Below the pieces are notes generated by a model, which saw nothing but the letters and a program-made list of their open reading frames with translations, was not told the DNA's origin and searched no databases. Source: a virus. Taken from it: 21,298 bases of DNA. Location of the stretch: IMG/VR virus record IMGVR_UViG_3300030102_001775, positions 1 through 21,298 of that record; one strand, given 5' to 3'. Both the position numbers and the translations under genes were made by a program. Positions 1-6,415 of the stretch are shown here, piece by piece. How positions within the stretch are numbered: position 1 is the stretch's first letter; every line of letters starts with the position of its first letter.

Positions 1-16
1 CTCTTTTAATGTTTGT

Positions 17-2221
17 TTAACCGCCTGTGGCAGTTGGATCAATCGTTCCAGAGAACTGATCCTCCCCTGGCTGCGGTATATTTCCAGTTCCGATGTTGCC
101 ACCGCCAGTACCTGTAACTCCAAGTTCTTGAGCTGTTTGAGGTACTCCTCCACCACTTCCCATTGATTGCGGTTGTTGACCAGTGGGTTGAGCTTCCTCG
201 CCTGTATTTTGTCTAGCATTTTGCATTCCTATAATTTGAGCCATCATAGCTGCTTCATCAGGATCGTTAAGTATTTCATCAGGATCTAAATCTAAGCTGT
301 AGGCTAGTTCACTTATTAATTTAGAAATCTTAACAAAAGGAGCAACTGCTGGGTTTTGTGCAGTTTGTAAGAACATAGTTAATCTTTGTGATCTTACTTC
401 TTTCTGCATCAAACTGTTTGTTCCAGTAGCTTTGACTTCTAAATCGCCTTCGACATCCATATTCCCTTCAAAGAACTGCATGTTCCACTGAAAGTAAGCT
501 TCCCCCAAAGGCTTCAATAGGAAATCATCTAAATTTTTAACAACTGTTTTAATATTTAAACTAGCAGCACCAAGTAACATTGACATGCCTGAAGCAGTTC
601 TTGTCATACTTTGAACACCTGTTTGTCCATGTGAGTATGATGGTAGTCCTGTTTGTTCATCTGCAAGTTGTCTAAACTTGTCAAACATCATCATATTCTC
701 ATTAGATGTGTTTGGAAACTTTAATCCATGTATAGCTTGACCAGGCATCCCTGCTTGTCTACGAAATATCTTTCCGGGAAATACTTCCATTGATTGTCCA
801 CCAACAAGAGCAGATTCATCTACATCAAATACTACAGATCCAGATAGAGCTAAATTATCTATAGCCATTCTAGCGTGACCATTCATAACTTGCTGACTAT
901 CACTCATGTTTTCAGCTATTCCGATACCGAAGAAGTTATATGGGTTTCTTTCGTATGGAAAAGCGTGATAAGGAATACGATATGGAGTAAACGGATTTAT
1001 TACTGCTCTTAATATTTTATTTCCAGATATCCAAGCATTAATTTGAACTTCGTCTAAATCGTCTACTTCTTCGTCTATTTCTATGCCAACTTCTCTAGCA
1101 TATTCGACATCCATTAAACCCCAGTATTCTAAGACTTCAAAGTTTGTTTGATAGTCTTCTTCCCCTCTAGAATCATCTTTGAGAGCATACTCAAAATCCT
1201 TTTCAGTATAGTTTGCTCCCATCCTTAAACATTCTCTAATAGCATCTTCATCAAAGTAAGGCATATTTTTTAACTGCCTAAGTTGACTTCTATTCATTTT
1301 ATGTCTATGGATGATATATTCACATTCTTCCATATTAGTTGCTGAAGGATCAGGATAGAAATCCCAACAACTTACAAATTCTATTCTAGGTACTCTAACT
1401 TCTAGAGGACTATATTCTCTTTCGCCTTCTTCGTTTATGCTCCATTTATTTAATTTTTTATTAAAGTTAAATGGGCCTTTAACAATACCAGTACCTAATA
1501 AAGCAGACTCTAGTAAAGCATTTCTTATTTCAGAAGAACCATTAGATTCCTCTATCTGATCATGGATAAGTTTTTCCATTCGTCTTGCTGCTTTTTGTGC
1601 AGGAGACATTTCAGGTACTTGTGGGTTAGGAGAAAGACCATCTGTTAAAAGTCCTTCTTCTTCTGCTTCATCTACAGGAGGAGGAGCATAAAATCCATCT
1701 CCAAAAGTACTGCCAGGTTTTAAAACTCTTCCATCTCCTACATATCCAACATCATAAGGATTTTCTTGAGGAGGATCTTCTAGTCTATTTCCTATGTTAT
1801 CTGGTTGCTCTATATTTGGATTAGGATTATTTATATCTAGATAGGCATTTTCTTTTTCACCTTCTGGTAGAATAGTTTCGCTAATTCCTATAGGAAACTT
1901 TCCAGTTCCAAACATTACATCTACTAATTGTCCAAAGGCTGCAAGTACTTTTGTTTTTGTAACTTTTACAAATACTCTAGATTTTTCAGACTCTCTAAAT
2001 TTAATATTTTTACTGTAAAGACCTCTGTAGTTTTGATAAGAGTCTAACCATCTTCTTTCGTCTAACTGTCTTGCATCTTCTGCAGTTTGAAACCTGTCTT
2101 TAATTAAACCTACTAAACTACTTTGTTGGTTTTCTTCTAATACTAAATTTTTACCTACTTCACCGTCAACATCTTCATAAATGTAATCAGCGTTTAAAAA
2201 TGTGTTTTCGTTGTCTGCCAT
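17..2221 (-). CDS. Portal protein (head-tail connector)
   Basis: Predicted portal, the dodecameric ring at one capsid vertex through which DNA is packaged and ejected. It has 734 residues, long for a podovirus portal. The recognisable core includes an N-terminal helical part (about 75-110, with FVKVTKTKVLAAFGQLVD), a segment around 280-310 containing SCWDFYPDPSATNMEECEYI, and a later segment with NPYNFFGIGIAENM. These match portals of marine podovirus-like phages. Residues about 120-205 form a Pro/Asp/Glu-rich low-complexity insert, and the last 65 residues are Gly/Gln/Pro-rich and probably disordered. It starts 3 bases beyond the terL stop codon with no clear Shine-Dalgarno, so it is probably translationally coupled to terL. 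Family assignment rests on remembered motifs and position next to terL. Confidence 0.88.
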   Translation of the reverse strand: MADNENTFLNADYIYEDVDGEVGKNLVLEENQQSSLVGLIKDRFQTAEDARQLDERRWLDSYQNYRGLYSKNIKFRESEKSRVFVKVTKTKVLAAFGQLVDVMFGTGKFPIGISETILPEGEKENAYLDINNPNPNIEQPDNIGNRLEDPPQENPYDVGYVGDGRVLKPGSTFGDGFYAPPPVDEAEEEGLLTDGLSPNPQVPEMSPAQKAARRMEKLIHDQIEESNGSSEIRNALLESALLGTGIVKGPFNFNKKLNKWSINEEGEREYSPLEVRVPRIEFVSCWDFYPDPSATNMEECEYIIHRHKMNRSQLRQLKNMPYFDEDAIRECLRMGANYTEKDFEYALKDDSRGEEDYQTNFEVLEYWGLMDVEYAREVGIEIDEEVDDLDEVQINAWISGNKILRAVINPFTPYRIPYHAFPYERNPYNFFGIGIAENMSDSQQVMNGHARMAIDNLALSGSVVFDVDESALVGGQSMEVFPGKIFRRQAGMPGQAIHGLKFPNTSNENMMMFDKFRQLADEQTGLPSYSHGQTGVQSMTRTASGMSMLLGAASLNIKTVVKNLDDFLLKPLGEAYFQWNMQFFEGNMDVEGDLEVKATGTNSLMQKEVRSQRLTMFLQTAQNPAVAPFVKISKLISELAYSLDLDPDEILNDPDEAAMMAQIIGMQNARQNTGEEAQPTGQQPQSMGSGGGVPQTAQELGVTGTGGGNIGTGNIPQPGEDQFSGTIDPTATGG

Positions 2222-2224
2222 GTA

Positions 2225-4138
2225 TTAATATCCAAATGTTGAGTCTGCTGGTCTATATATTTCTTTTTTTAAATTTCTTATTCTTTCATACGGATTAGCT
2301 ATTCGAGGTCTGCTCATAATCATATATCGCAAAGCATCGTAAGCATGATCCGAAGCATGAGTATCTACATCTTCTGGATTTGTTTTAGACAACGGAATAC
2401 TTTGAAGTTCTCTTATTAAGTTTGGGCAACTACTAAATATTTGTAATTTAGGTCTACCACTTTCTTGAACTTTTAAATATTCATGTATCTGAATTTTTCC
2501 TTGTACTCTATTCTTATCTGCCCTTCTTAGTTTATGTCCAGCTCTTACTAAAGCTTCTCCAACTGTAGGGCCTGTTGTTCCTGTTTTAGACCATGCTGCT
2601 GTATCTAAAACTCCTGCAACAGAAAAAGGATCTTCAAGCTCCCTTTCTGTTATTATACGTCCTAAATCTTCCCCTGTCAAGCCTTTTCTATACAATTCTC
2701 TATAAATTATTAAAGTTCCATCATTAATATCTAGTGTTCCCCATAAACAACAAGACTCAGAAGCATACCCATAGTCTATTCCCTTTATTCTTTCCCAACC
2801 TATAGGTATTTCAAAAGGTGTTATAATATGTACTTTTGGATCAAACTCTGTAAAGGCTGCTCCTTCTGAAACATCCCAGTTACCTTCTAGTAATTGTCTT
2901 CTTTGAGTAGGAGGCAATGAGTTAAGCATTTGTTCATAAACACCATCCTCTGCTAAATAAGGATTATCTGCTAGTTTTGCAGGTATAAATTTTCTAGTTA
3001 ATCCATCTGTTCCTTTAAAACTTTTGTTATGAGGAGAAGGATCTATGTATCTTCTTTTAACCCAAGAAGAACCTACACCACCAGGGTTAGCAGTACAACG
3101 TAAATAAGTTTGTATATCAGAGTCAGTAGTACGAAGTCGAGAAGCAAGATAGTTCCAACTAAACTCTGTAGGTAAGTGTGTTATTTCATCAAAACCAATC
3201 CAACTATATGCTTGACCTTGATAACGATATACATCTGCATCGCGTTCAAGAAAGCCAAACTCTACTTTTGCACCACTTGGAAAGTTCCAAAGCTTTTCAA
3301 CTTCACGAAACTTAGCACCGGGAAAAGCTAGTGGATATAACTCACGCGATTTATCTATCATTTCGCGTAGTTCTGGCATAGAACGTCTAAGAATTAAAGC
3401 ACGGTGCGCTTTTTTGTGTGCGTAACGCAGTGGATCAACTAACATTGCATAGCTTTTACCACCCCCTGCTGCACCACCATAAAGAACATCTTTTTCTGAA
3501 GCTGCAAGAAAGTCTGTTTGTGGGCCTTCGTTAGGATGAAAGATAACGTGAGAGTTTTTTATAGTTTCTTGTATAGAACTGGTAGTACTTTTTAGCTCTT
3601 CTTCAGAAATTACTCTAGATTGTTTGCTTTCAGGAGGAGCTGTAACTTTTTTTAACAGTTCTTTTTCTTTTTTTAATCTTTCTTTTTTATTATGAATACG
3701 CTGTTCAGCTTTTTTAAGTTCTTTTTGTTGTTTAGCAAGAGCTAATTTTCTTTTATGCTTTGCAGAATAGTTATAACTCTTTTTAGTTCCTGAAGTATTC
3801 TTTGGTCTACCACTTTTTTTACGCGGTTTGCCATTTTTATTTAAAACAAACTCACCATTAGTATCTGTAACATACTCTTCAGGAAATATTAACCATAAAT
3901 CTTTATCTAAATAAGACTTTAAAGCTACATGACTAATCTTTCGTCCAGTTTTTTCAGACAAAAGTACAGCTGCTTCTCTTAAAGAAGCTTGTTTATTGTA
4001 AATAGAGTGTAAAGTTTTATTAAGTTCTTCTAGTTGAGAAGATATAGGCGCAAGATAGCCTTGGATATTACTTAATTTATACCCAAAAGGAATAGTAACA
4101 CTTTTTTTCTTAATATATCCTTTAGGTATGTCTGACAT
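2225..4138 (-). CDS. terL: Terminase large subunit (packaging ATPase/nuclease)
   Basis: Motor that translocates DNA into the prohead and cuts it. The ATPase part shows Walker A GGAAGGGKS (221-229), Walker B followed by the catalytic Glu in WIGFDEIT (313-320) and a coupling motif TANPGG (349-354). The RNase-H-like nuclease shows GIDYGYAS (Asp455), VLDTAAWS and a C-terminal HASDHAYDALRY (about 594-605). At 637 residues it is longer than a typical 450-550 residue terL. The extra N-terminal ~200 residues hold a helix-turn-helix-like stretch (SLREAAVLLSEKTGRKISHV, 52-71) and a very Lys-rich helical segment (about 125-165). No clear ribosome-binding site precedes the start, which lies 6 bases after the stop of the 37-residue gene. 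Confidence 0.95.
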   Translation of the reverse strand: MSDIPKGYIKKKSVTIPFGYKLSNIQGYLAPISSQLEELNKTLHSIYNKQASLREAAVLLSEKTGRKISHVALKSYLDKDLWLIFPEEYVTDTNGEFVLNKNGKPRKKSGRPKNTSGTKKSYNYSAKHKRKLALAKQQKELKKAEQRIHNKKERLKKEKELLKKVTAPPESKQSRVISEEELKSTTSSIQETIKNSHVIFHPNEGPQTDFLAASEKDVLYGGAAGGGKSYAMLVDPLRYAHKKAHRALILRRSMPELREMIDKSRELYPLAFPGAKFREVEKLWNFPSGAKVEFGFLERDADVYRYQGQAYSWIGFDEITHLPTEFSWNYLASRLRTTDSDIQTYLRCTANPGGVGSSWVKRRYIDPSPHNKSFKGTDGLTRKFIPAKLADNPYLAEDGVYEQMLNSLPPTQRRQLLEGNWDVSEGAAFTEFDPKVHIITPFEIPIGWERIKGIDYGYASESCCLWGTLDINDGTLIIYRELYRKGLTGEDLGRIITERELEDPFSVAGVLDTAAWSKTGTTGPTVGEALVRAGHKLRRADKNRVQGKIQIHEYLKVQESGRPKLQIFSSCPNLIRELQSIPLSKTNPEDVDTHASDHAYDALRYMIMSRPRIANPYERIRNLKKEIYRPADSTFGY

Positions 4139-4144
4139 ATTATA

Positions 4145-4258
4145 CTATTTCATAAAAGGTAGTTTAGAAACTAAAGATTTGTATAGTTCTGGGTTTTGTC
4201 TTTTAATTATAACAACTGCAACAACAGCTATAAAACCACCAATAAGTAGAAAATCCAT
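4145..4258 (-). CDS. 37-residue single-pass membrane microprotein between terS and terL
   Basis: Not recognised. The product begins MDFLLIGGFIAVVAVVII, one hydrophobic helix spanning residues 3-18, followed by a basic, mostly helical tail (KRQNPELYKSLVSKLPFMK). A strong GGAGG lies at 4266-4270, inside the last codons of terS, 7 bases before the ATG, and the gene fits tightly between terS and terL. These points support real translation. The single membrane span in a late-gene operon fits a lysis or membrane accessory role such as a small holin-like or spanin-related peptide, but nothing in the sequence proves this. Confidence 0.72.
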   Translation of the reverse strand: MDFLLIGGFIAVVAVVIIKRQNPELYKSLVSKLPFMK

Positions 4259-4260
4259 AA

Positions 4261-4677
4261 TTATTCCTCCGTTATAGTTACATCTTCAAAATCAGCATCT
4301 ATAATTTGCTTTTCAGGCAATATAAAGATACCTCCTGAGACATTATGATTAACATCTATCTTTTCCTTTTTAGTTACACCTACTCTATCAAGGATAGTTT
4401 GTGCTGCTTGTACTTTAATATTAGCTTGAGGTACAGAATGATCTGTAGACATAACTTCTATTAACTTAAAAGCAGCTGCAGGAGCTTCCCTTGCTAGTAC
4501 ATCTGAGGCTAAATCCACTATTTCTTGTCTAAGAGATTTAATAATTTGATAGTGATTTCCTGAGTATCCTGCAAGTTCCGCTGCAAGTTTTAAATCTCCT
4601 CTTGTTTCTATTAAGTTTTCAAGAAAAGATTGTTGTTTTTCTGTAAGATTTCTTTTTGAGGCAGGTAAATTAGACAT
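4261..4677 (-). CDS. terS: Terminase small subunit
   Basis: Predicted DNA-recognition subunit of the packaging terminase. The 138-residue product has an N-terminal helix-turn-helix region (LTEKQQSFLENLIETRGDLK, continuing AAELAGYS, about 11-40), a central helical oligomerisation part, and a short acidic C-terminal tail (DADFEDVTITEE) of the kind that contacts the large subunit. Length and position directly before terL fit. The start at 4677 is the only sensible ATG because the next in-frame Met is around residue 75. No Shine-Dalgarno precedes it. Instead a near-perfect sigma70 promoter places the transcription start at or next to the A of the ATG, so the mRNA may be leaderless. Confidence 0.88.
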   Translation of the reverse strand: MSNLPASKRNLTEKQQSFLENLIETRGDLKLAAELAGYSGNHYQIIKSLRQEIVDLASDVLAREAPAAAFKLIEVMSTDHSVPQANIKVQAAQTILDRVGVTKKEKIDVNHNVSGGIFILPEKQIIDADFEDVTITEE

Positions 4678-4684
4678 AACATAT

Positions 4685-4714
4685 ATTATAGGAACATTTT
4701 AAACAGTTTGTCAA
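4685..4714 (-). promoter_or_regulatory. Sigma70-type promoter of the packaging operon
   Basis: On the minus strand TTGACA (4714-4709) is followed after 18 bases by TATAAT (4690-4685); both hexamers match consensus exactly. The expected transcription start is around 4678, immediately before the terS ATG at 4677. Its -35 box lies in a 9-base inverted repeat (4707-4715 with 4734-4742) shared with the -35 of a divergent plus-strand promoter. Confidence 0.82.
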
Positions 4715-4734
4715 GTAATTTATTTCACTAGGCC

Positions 4735-4763
4735 TTGACAAATGTGAAATTTTACTGTAAAAT
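4735..4763 (+). promoter_or_regulatory. Divergent sigma70-type promoter reading into the gene-free region
   Basis: TTGACA at 4735-4740, a 17-base spacer and TAAAAT at 4758-4763 (one mismatch) make a strong predicted promoter. The start would be near 4770. No plausible gene lies downstream on the plus strand before the hairpin at 5291-5312; a six-codon ATG frame begins right at the predicted start but looks accidental. Confidence 0.65.
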
Positions 4764-4768
4764 ATTCT

Positions 4769-5010
4769 TATGCCCCCCGGGGTTGCATAGTATATATAGT
4801 ACTATATAACTTTATAAAGTTCTTTTGTGCGCGATTCACTATCTATGGGGTTCTTCTTAACACTTTAAAGTTCTGTGAAATGTAGAATCATGTGCATATA
4901 TATACCCAGGGGGGTGGGTGACTCCTGCCTCGCCCTTTAAAGACTCGCGAGTTACTTTAAAGAACCCCTCAAGCTTTTAATAGAAAATTTTTTATAGAAC
5001 TTTATAGTTC
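4769..5010. repeat. Cluster of short perfect palindromes with recurrent CTTTAAAG cores
   Basis: Perfect palindromes seen: CCCCGGGG (4775-4782) inside a TATGC/GCATA inverted repeat (4769-4773, 4785-4789); TATATAGTACTATATA (4793-4808); AACTTTATAAAGTT (4808-4821); ACTTTAAAGT (4862-4871); CTTTAAAG (4935-4942 and 4955-4962); ACTCGCGAGT (4943-4952). An imperfect relative is GAACT-TTAT-AGTTC (4997-5010). The first three lie end to end within 40 bases. Such sites commonly bind dimeric proteins or mark packaging or replication start sites; which applies here is unknown. Confidence 0.75.
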
Positions 5011-5087
5011 TTCATAGTCTAAAAAGTTTTTTATTTGCGCATTAAAGAGACTTCACAGTATTTGAGAGCGTCTTTTGAGAAATTAAC

Positions 5088-5159
5088 GAGTCCTTAGAAG
5101 AACTTTTGAGTCTTTAGAATAACCCCCCAACACTTCACAGAACTTCATAAACTTCATAA
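5088..5159. repeat. Short direct repeats
   Basis: GAGTCCTTAGAA (5088-5099) recurs as GAGTCTTTAGAA (5108-5119), a 20-base period with one mismatch. ACTTCATAA occurs twice in tandem at 5142-5150 and 5151-5159. They continue the repeat-rich character of the gap next to terS. Confidence 0.6.
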
Positions 5160-5280
5160 ATCTCAAATAGATGGGCGATTATCTCTTATAGTCTTAGTGT
5201 TATTGATGAATATATCTCTAAATAGCTCTGTAATGCTCGCTACAAAGAGATAAATTAAAACTAATACCTAACCATAGGAT

Positions 5281-5316
5281 AAAAAAAAAAGACTCCGTAT
5301 CTCTACAGAGTCTTTT
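5281..5316 (-). terminator. Intrinsic terminator, copy 1 (end of leftward unit 3)
   Basis: In minus-strand RNA a 9-pair stem (5312-5304 with 5299-5291) closes on a GAGA tetraloop and is followed by ten U (5290-5281). One pair (5307/5296) is G.U in minus RNA but C.A in plus RNA, so the structure is optimised for the leftward transcript. It ends the 57-residue gene and insulates the gene-free region. It shares sequence with copies at 5576-5612 and 6154-6189. Confidence 0.88.
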
Positions 5317-5336
5317 AATTTTTACTGGATAAATTT

Positions 5337-5510
5337 TTAGATATCAGTCTTTAATATTTGTTGTTCTTCCAACAATTCAGCTTCTCTCAATTTAAGAATG
5401 TGTATCCATCTAAAATCAATCTTATCTTTTAATGTTTCTTCTTTGAGATACTTTTTAATATCTAATAGTTCTTTTTCTATATCTTCTAATGTTTTTATGT
5501 ATGTATTCAT
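5337..5510 (-). CDS. Small helical protein, 57 residues, unknown
   Basis: Not recognised. The ORF begins MNTYIKTLEDIEKELLDIKK and is almost entirely charged heptad-like helix (Leu/Ile spaced with Glu/Lys), so it is likely a short coiled coil. AAAGGA lies 10 bases before the ATG. Its stop sits directly against the family-type terminator. It is a stand-alone unit: upstream another terminator copy (5576-5612) separates it from the next gene. Support is the RBS, the helical composition and the flanking terminators; there is no homology evidence. Confidence 0.7.
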   Translation of the reverse strand: MNTYIKTLEDIEKELLDIKKYLKEETLKDKIDFRWIHILKLREAELLEEQQILKTDI

Positions 5511-5568
5511 GAGAATATTTTCCTTTAGTTAAATTGTCTTTCATATACCCAACGTTCTATGAATTATT

Positions 5569-5577
5569 TTGTGACAA
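5569..5577. promoter_or_regulatory. TTGTGACAA element upstream of unit 3
   Basis: The 9-base near-palindrome TTGT-G-ACAA (13 bases symmetric if flanking T and A are included) lies immediately after the terminator U-tract in leftward reading, about 60 bases before the 5510 start. The same element precedes the other two leftward units at 6147-6155 and 6941-6949. Role unknown; an operator or part of a promoter is possible. No good -10 box was found at the right distance. Confidence 0.45.
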
Positions 5578-5612
5578 AAAAAAAGACTCTAAAATTTTTA
5601 TAGAGTCTTTTT
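5576..5612 (-). terminator. Intrinsic terminator, copy 2 (end of leftward unit 2)
   Basis: A perfect 7-pair stem GACTCTA/TAGAGTC (5607-5601 with 5591-5585), extended by A-T pairs, is followed in leftward RNA by nine U (5584-5576). The downstream flank shares the sequence TTTTACTGGATAAATTTTT with copy 1, so about 60 bases including the terminator are duplicated. Confidence 0.88.
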
Positions 5613-5632
5613 AGTTTTACTGGATAAATTTT

Positions 5633-5827
5633 TTATAGTTCTTTTAAATATCTATTTTCACAATAGAATAGGTCATAATAATCTTGCGCCATTGATTCTA
5701 TAATTTCATCACAAATATCATGACTGTAATTATAGAAATCTTTATCATTATATTTTAGTAAATCATTCCATGCCCAATCAACGCATTTGTCCCATTCTTT
5801 AGTTTTTTTATAGTCTTTATTTTCCAT
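5633..5827 (-). CDS. Small acidic protein, 64 residues, unknown
   Basis: Not recognised. Residues begin MENKDYKKTKEWDKCVDWAW; the protein is rich in Asp, Tyr, Lys and Trp, with no signal or membrane segment. AAAGGTAA precedes the ATG. The gene starts 6 bases after the stop of the 81-residue gene, so the two form one unit that ends in the terminator at 5576-5612. Small, acidic, aromatic-rich early phage proteins often bind host proteins, but this is only an analogy. Confidence 0.7.
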   Translation of the reverse strand: MENKDYKKTKEWDKCVDWAWNDLLKYNDKDFYNYSHDICDEIIESMAQDYYDLFYCENRYLKEL

Positions 5828-5833
5828 GTTTAT

Positions 5834-6079
5834 TTACCTTTTAATTGTTGCCGCGCACCATTCAAGGCGACCTTTTAAGATTGATTTTATTGCTTTACAT
5901 TTAAGAGAATAATTTTTTCTGCTCACTTCACACCTAACCCCACCATTTTTAAAATTGTAAAACTTCCAATACATTCTTTTTAATCTATTAGTATCTATTG
6001 TTCGATAGCATTCAATAGTATCTTCATAAAGTTCGTCCCACCCATGAATTGTAGTTCCCATTATTTTATTTATTTGCAT
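5834..6079 (-). CDS. Small basic protein, 81 residues, unknown
   Basis: Not recognised. It begins MQINKIMGTTIHGWDELYED and ends in a basic region with Cys (CEVSRKNYSLKCKAIKSILK). No membrane segment is visible. AAGGTGA lies 7 bases before the ATG. It is the first gene of leftward unit 2 and follows terminator copy 3 (6154-6189) by about 75 bases. No convincing promoter was found in that gap, so transcription may depend on read-through or a non-standard promoter. Confidence 0.7.
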   Translation of the reverse strand: MQINKIMGTTIHGWDELYEDTIECYRTIDTNRLKRMYWKFYNFKNGGVRCEVSRKNYSLKCKAIKSILKGRLEWCAATIKR

Positions 6080-6146
6080 GTTTTATCACCTTTTTATTTT
6101 GTTAATATTTTTGTTGTTACACTAGATGAACGAATGAATGTTTATT

Positions 6147-6155
6147 TTGTGACAA
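6147..6155. promoter_or_regulatory. TTGTGACAA element upstream of unit 2
   Basis: Same element and same placement as at 5569-5577: directly after the U-tract of a terminator copy and about 68 bases before the start of the next leftward gene (6079). In both copies it continues into AAAATAA on the minus strand. Confidence 0.45.
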
Positions 6156-6189
6156 AAAAAAAGACCCCATATTTCTATAGAGTCTTTTT
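6154..6189 (-). terminator. Intrinsic terminator, copy 3 (end of leftward unit 1)
   Basis: In minus-strand RNA a 9-pair stem (6184-6176 with 6171-6163) closes on a GAAA tetraloop and is followed by nine U (6162-6154). Two pairs are G.U in minus RNA but C.A in plus RNA, so the hairpin is intact only in the leftward transcript. Confidence 0.88.
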
Positions 6190-6207
6190 AATCCTTTTTA
6201 AGTTAGT

Positions 6208-6276
6208 TTAAATAAACAATAAATCAATCATTATTGCGGTGGCTATTAAATAAGGGATTAGTTCAATGCTAGCCAT
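6208..6276 (-). CDS. Possible 22-residue hydrophobic peptide
   Basis: The frame begins ATG at 6276, inside the end of the 48-residue gene (8-base overlap), and encodes MASIELIPYLIATAIMIDLL plus FI, essentially one membrane helix. A weak GGGTG lies 7 bases upstream, and the terminator copy follows about 20 bases after the stop. Nested or overlapping hydrophobic reading frames are a known phage arrangement (spanins, holins), but at this length chance cannot be excluded. Confidence 0.35.
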   Translation of the reverse strand: MASIELIPYLIATAIMIDLLFI

Positions 6277-6415
6277 AAACTAACACCCATAATAAACAAG
6301 TTAAAAACCCAGCAAAAAAACAAAATAAATTTCTATAAAAATTTAATTTACTTTGTAAAATATCGAATGGAGTTTTTAAATATTTTACTGTTTTTCTTTT
6401 AGAATAATCCATCAT
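6269..6415 (-). CDS. 48-residue membrane microprotein
   Basis: Not recognised. The N-terminal half is basic (MMDYSKRKTVKYLKTPFDIL) and the C-terminal half is one hydrophobic helix (FYRNLFCFFAGFLTCLLWVL, 26-45), so a tail-anchored inner-membrane protein with a cytoplasmic N-terminus is likely. GGAGGG lies 6 bases before the ATG at 6415, which overlaps the stop of the 161-residue gene as ATGATG/TGA. A second in-frame ATG at 6412 could be used instead. The strong ribosome site and coupling make expression likely. Confidence 0.68.
   Translation of the reverse strand: MMDYSKRKTVKYLKTPFDILQSKLNFYRNLFCFFAGFLTCLLWVLVYG

Larger units (their letters stand above)
4770..5316 (+). ncRNA. Candidate non-coding transcript in the gap before terS
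   Basis: This is most of a 659-base stretch (4678-5336) with no gene on either strand. A strong plus-strand promoter opens it and a hairpin followed by TTTT closes it, defining a possible RNA of about 550 bases. The stretch is rich in short palindromes and repeats and has GC-rich islands (CCCCCCGGGG at 4773-4782, and 4905-4936). It could equally be a DNA element such as a pac/cos site or origin. The hairpin end is better adapted to the minus strand, which weakens the RNA reading. Confidence 0.25.

Noticed and set aside
4770-4790. Six-codon ATG frame starting exactly at the predicted plus-strand transcription start
   Set aside because: Too short and most likely coincidental with the GC palindrome.
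4678-5336. CRISPR array
   Set aside because: Repeats are short palindromes and tandem 9-12-mers without regular spacers; no 23-40 base repeat unit recurs.
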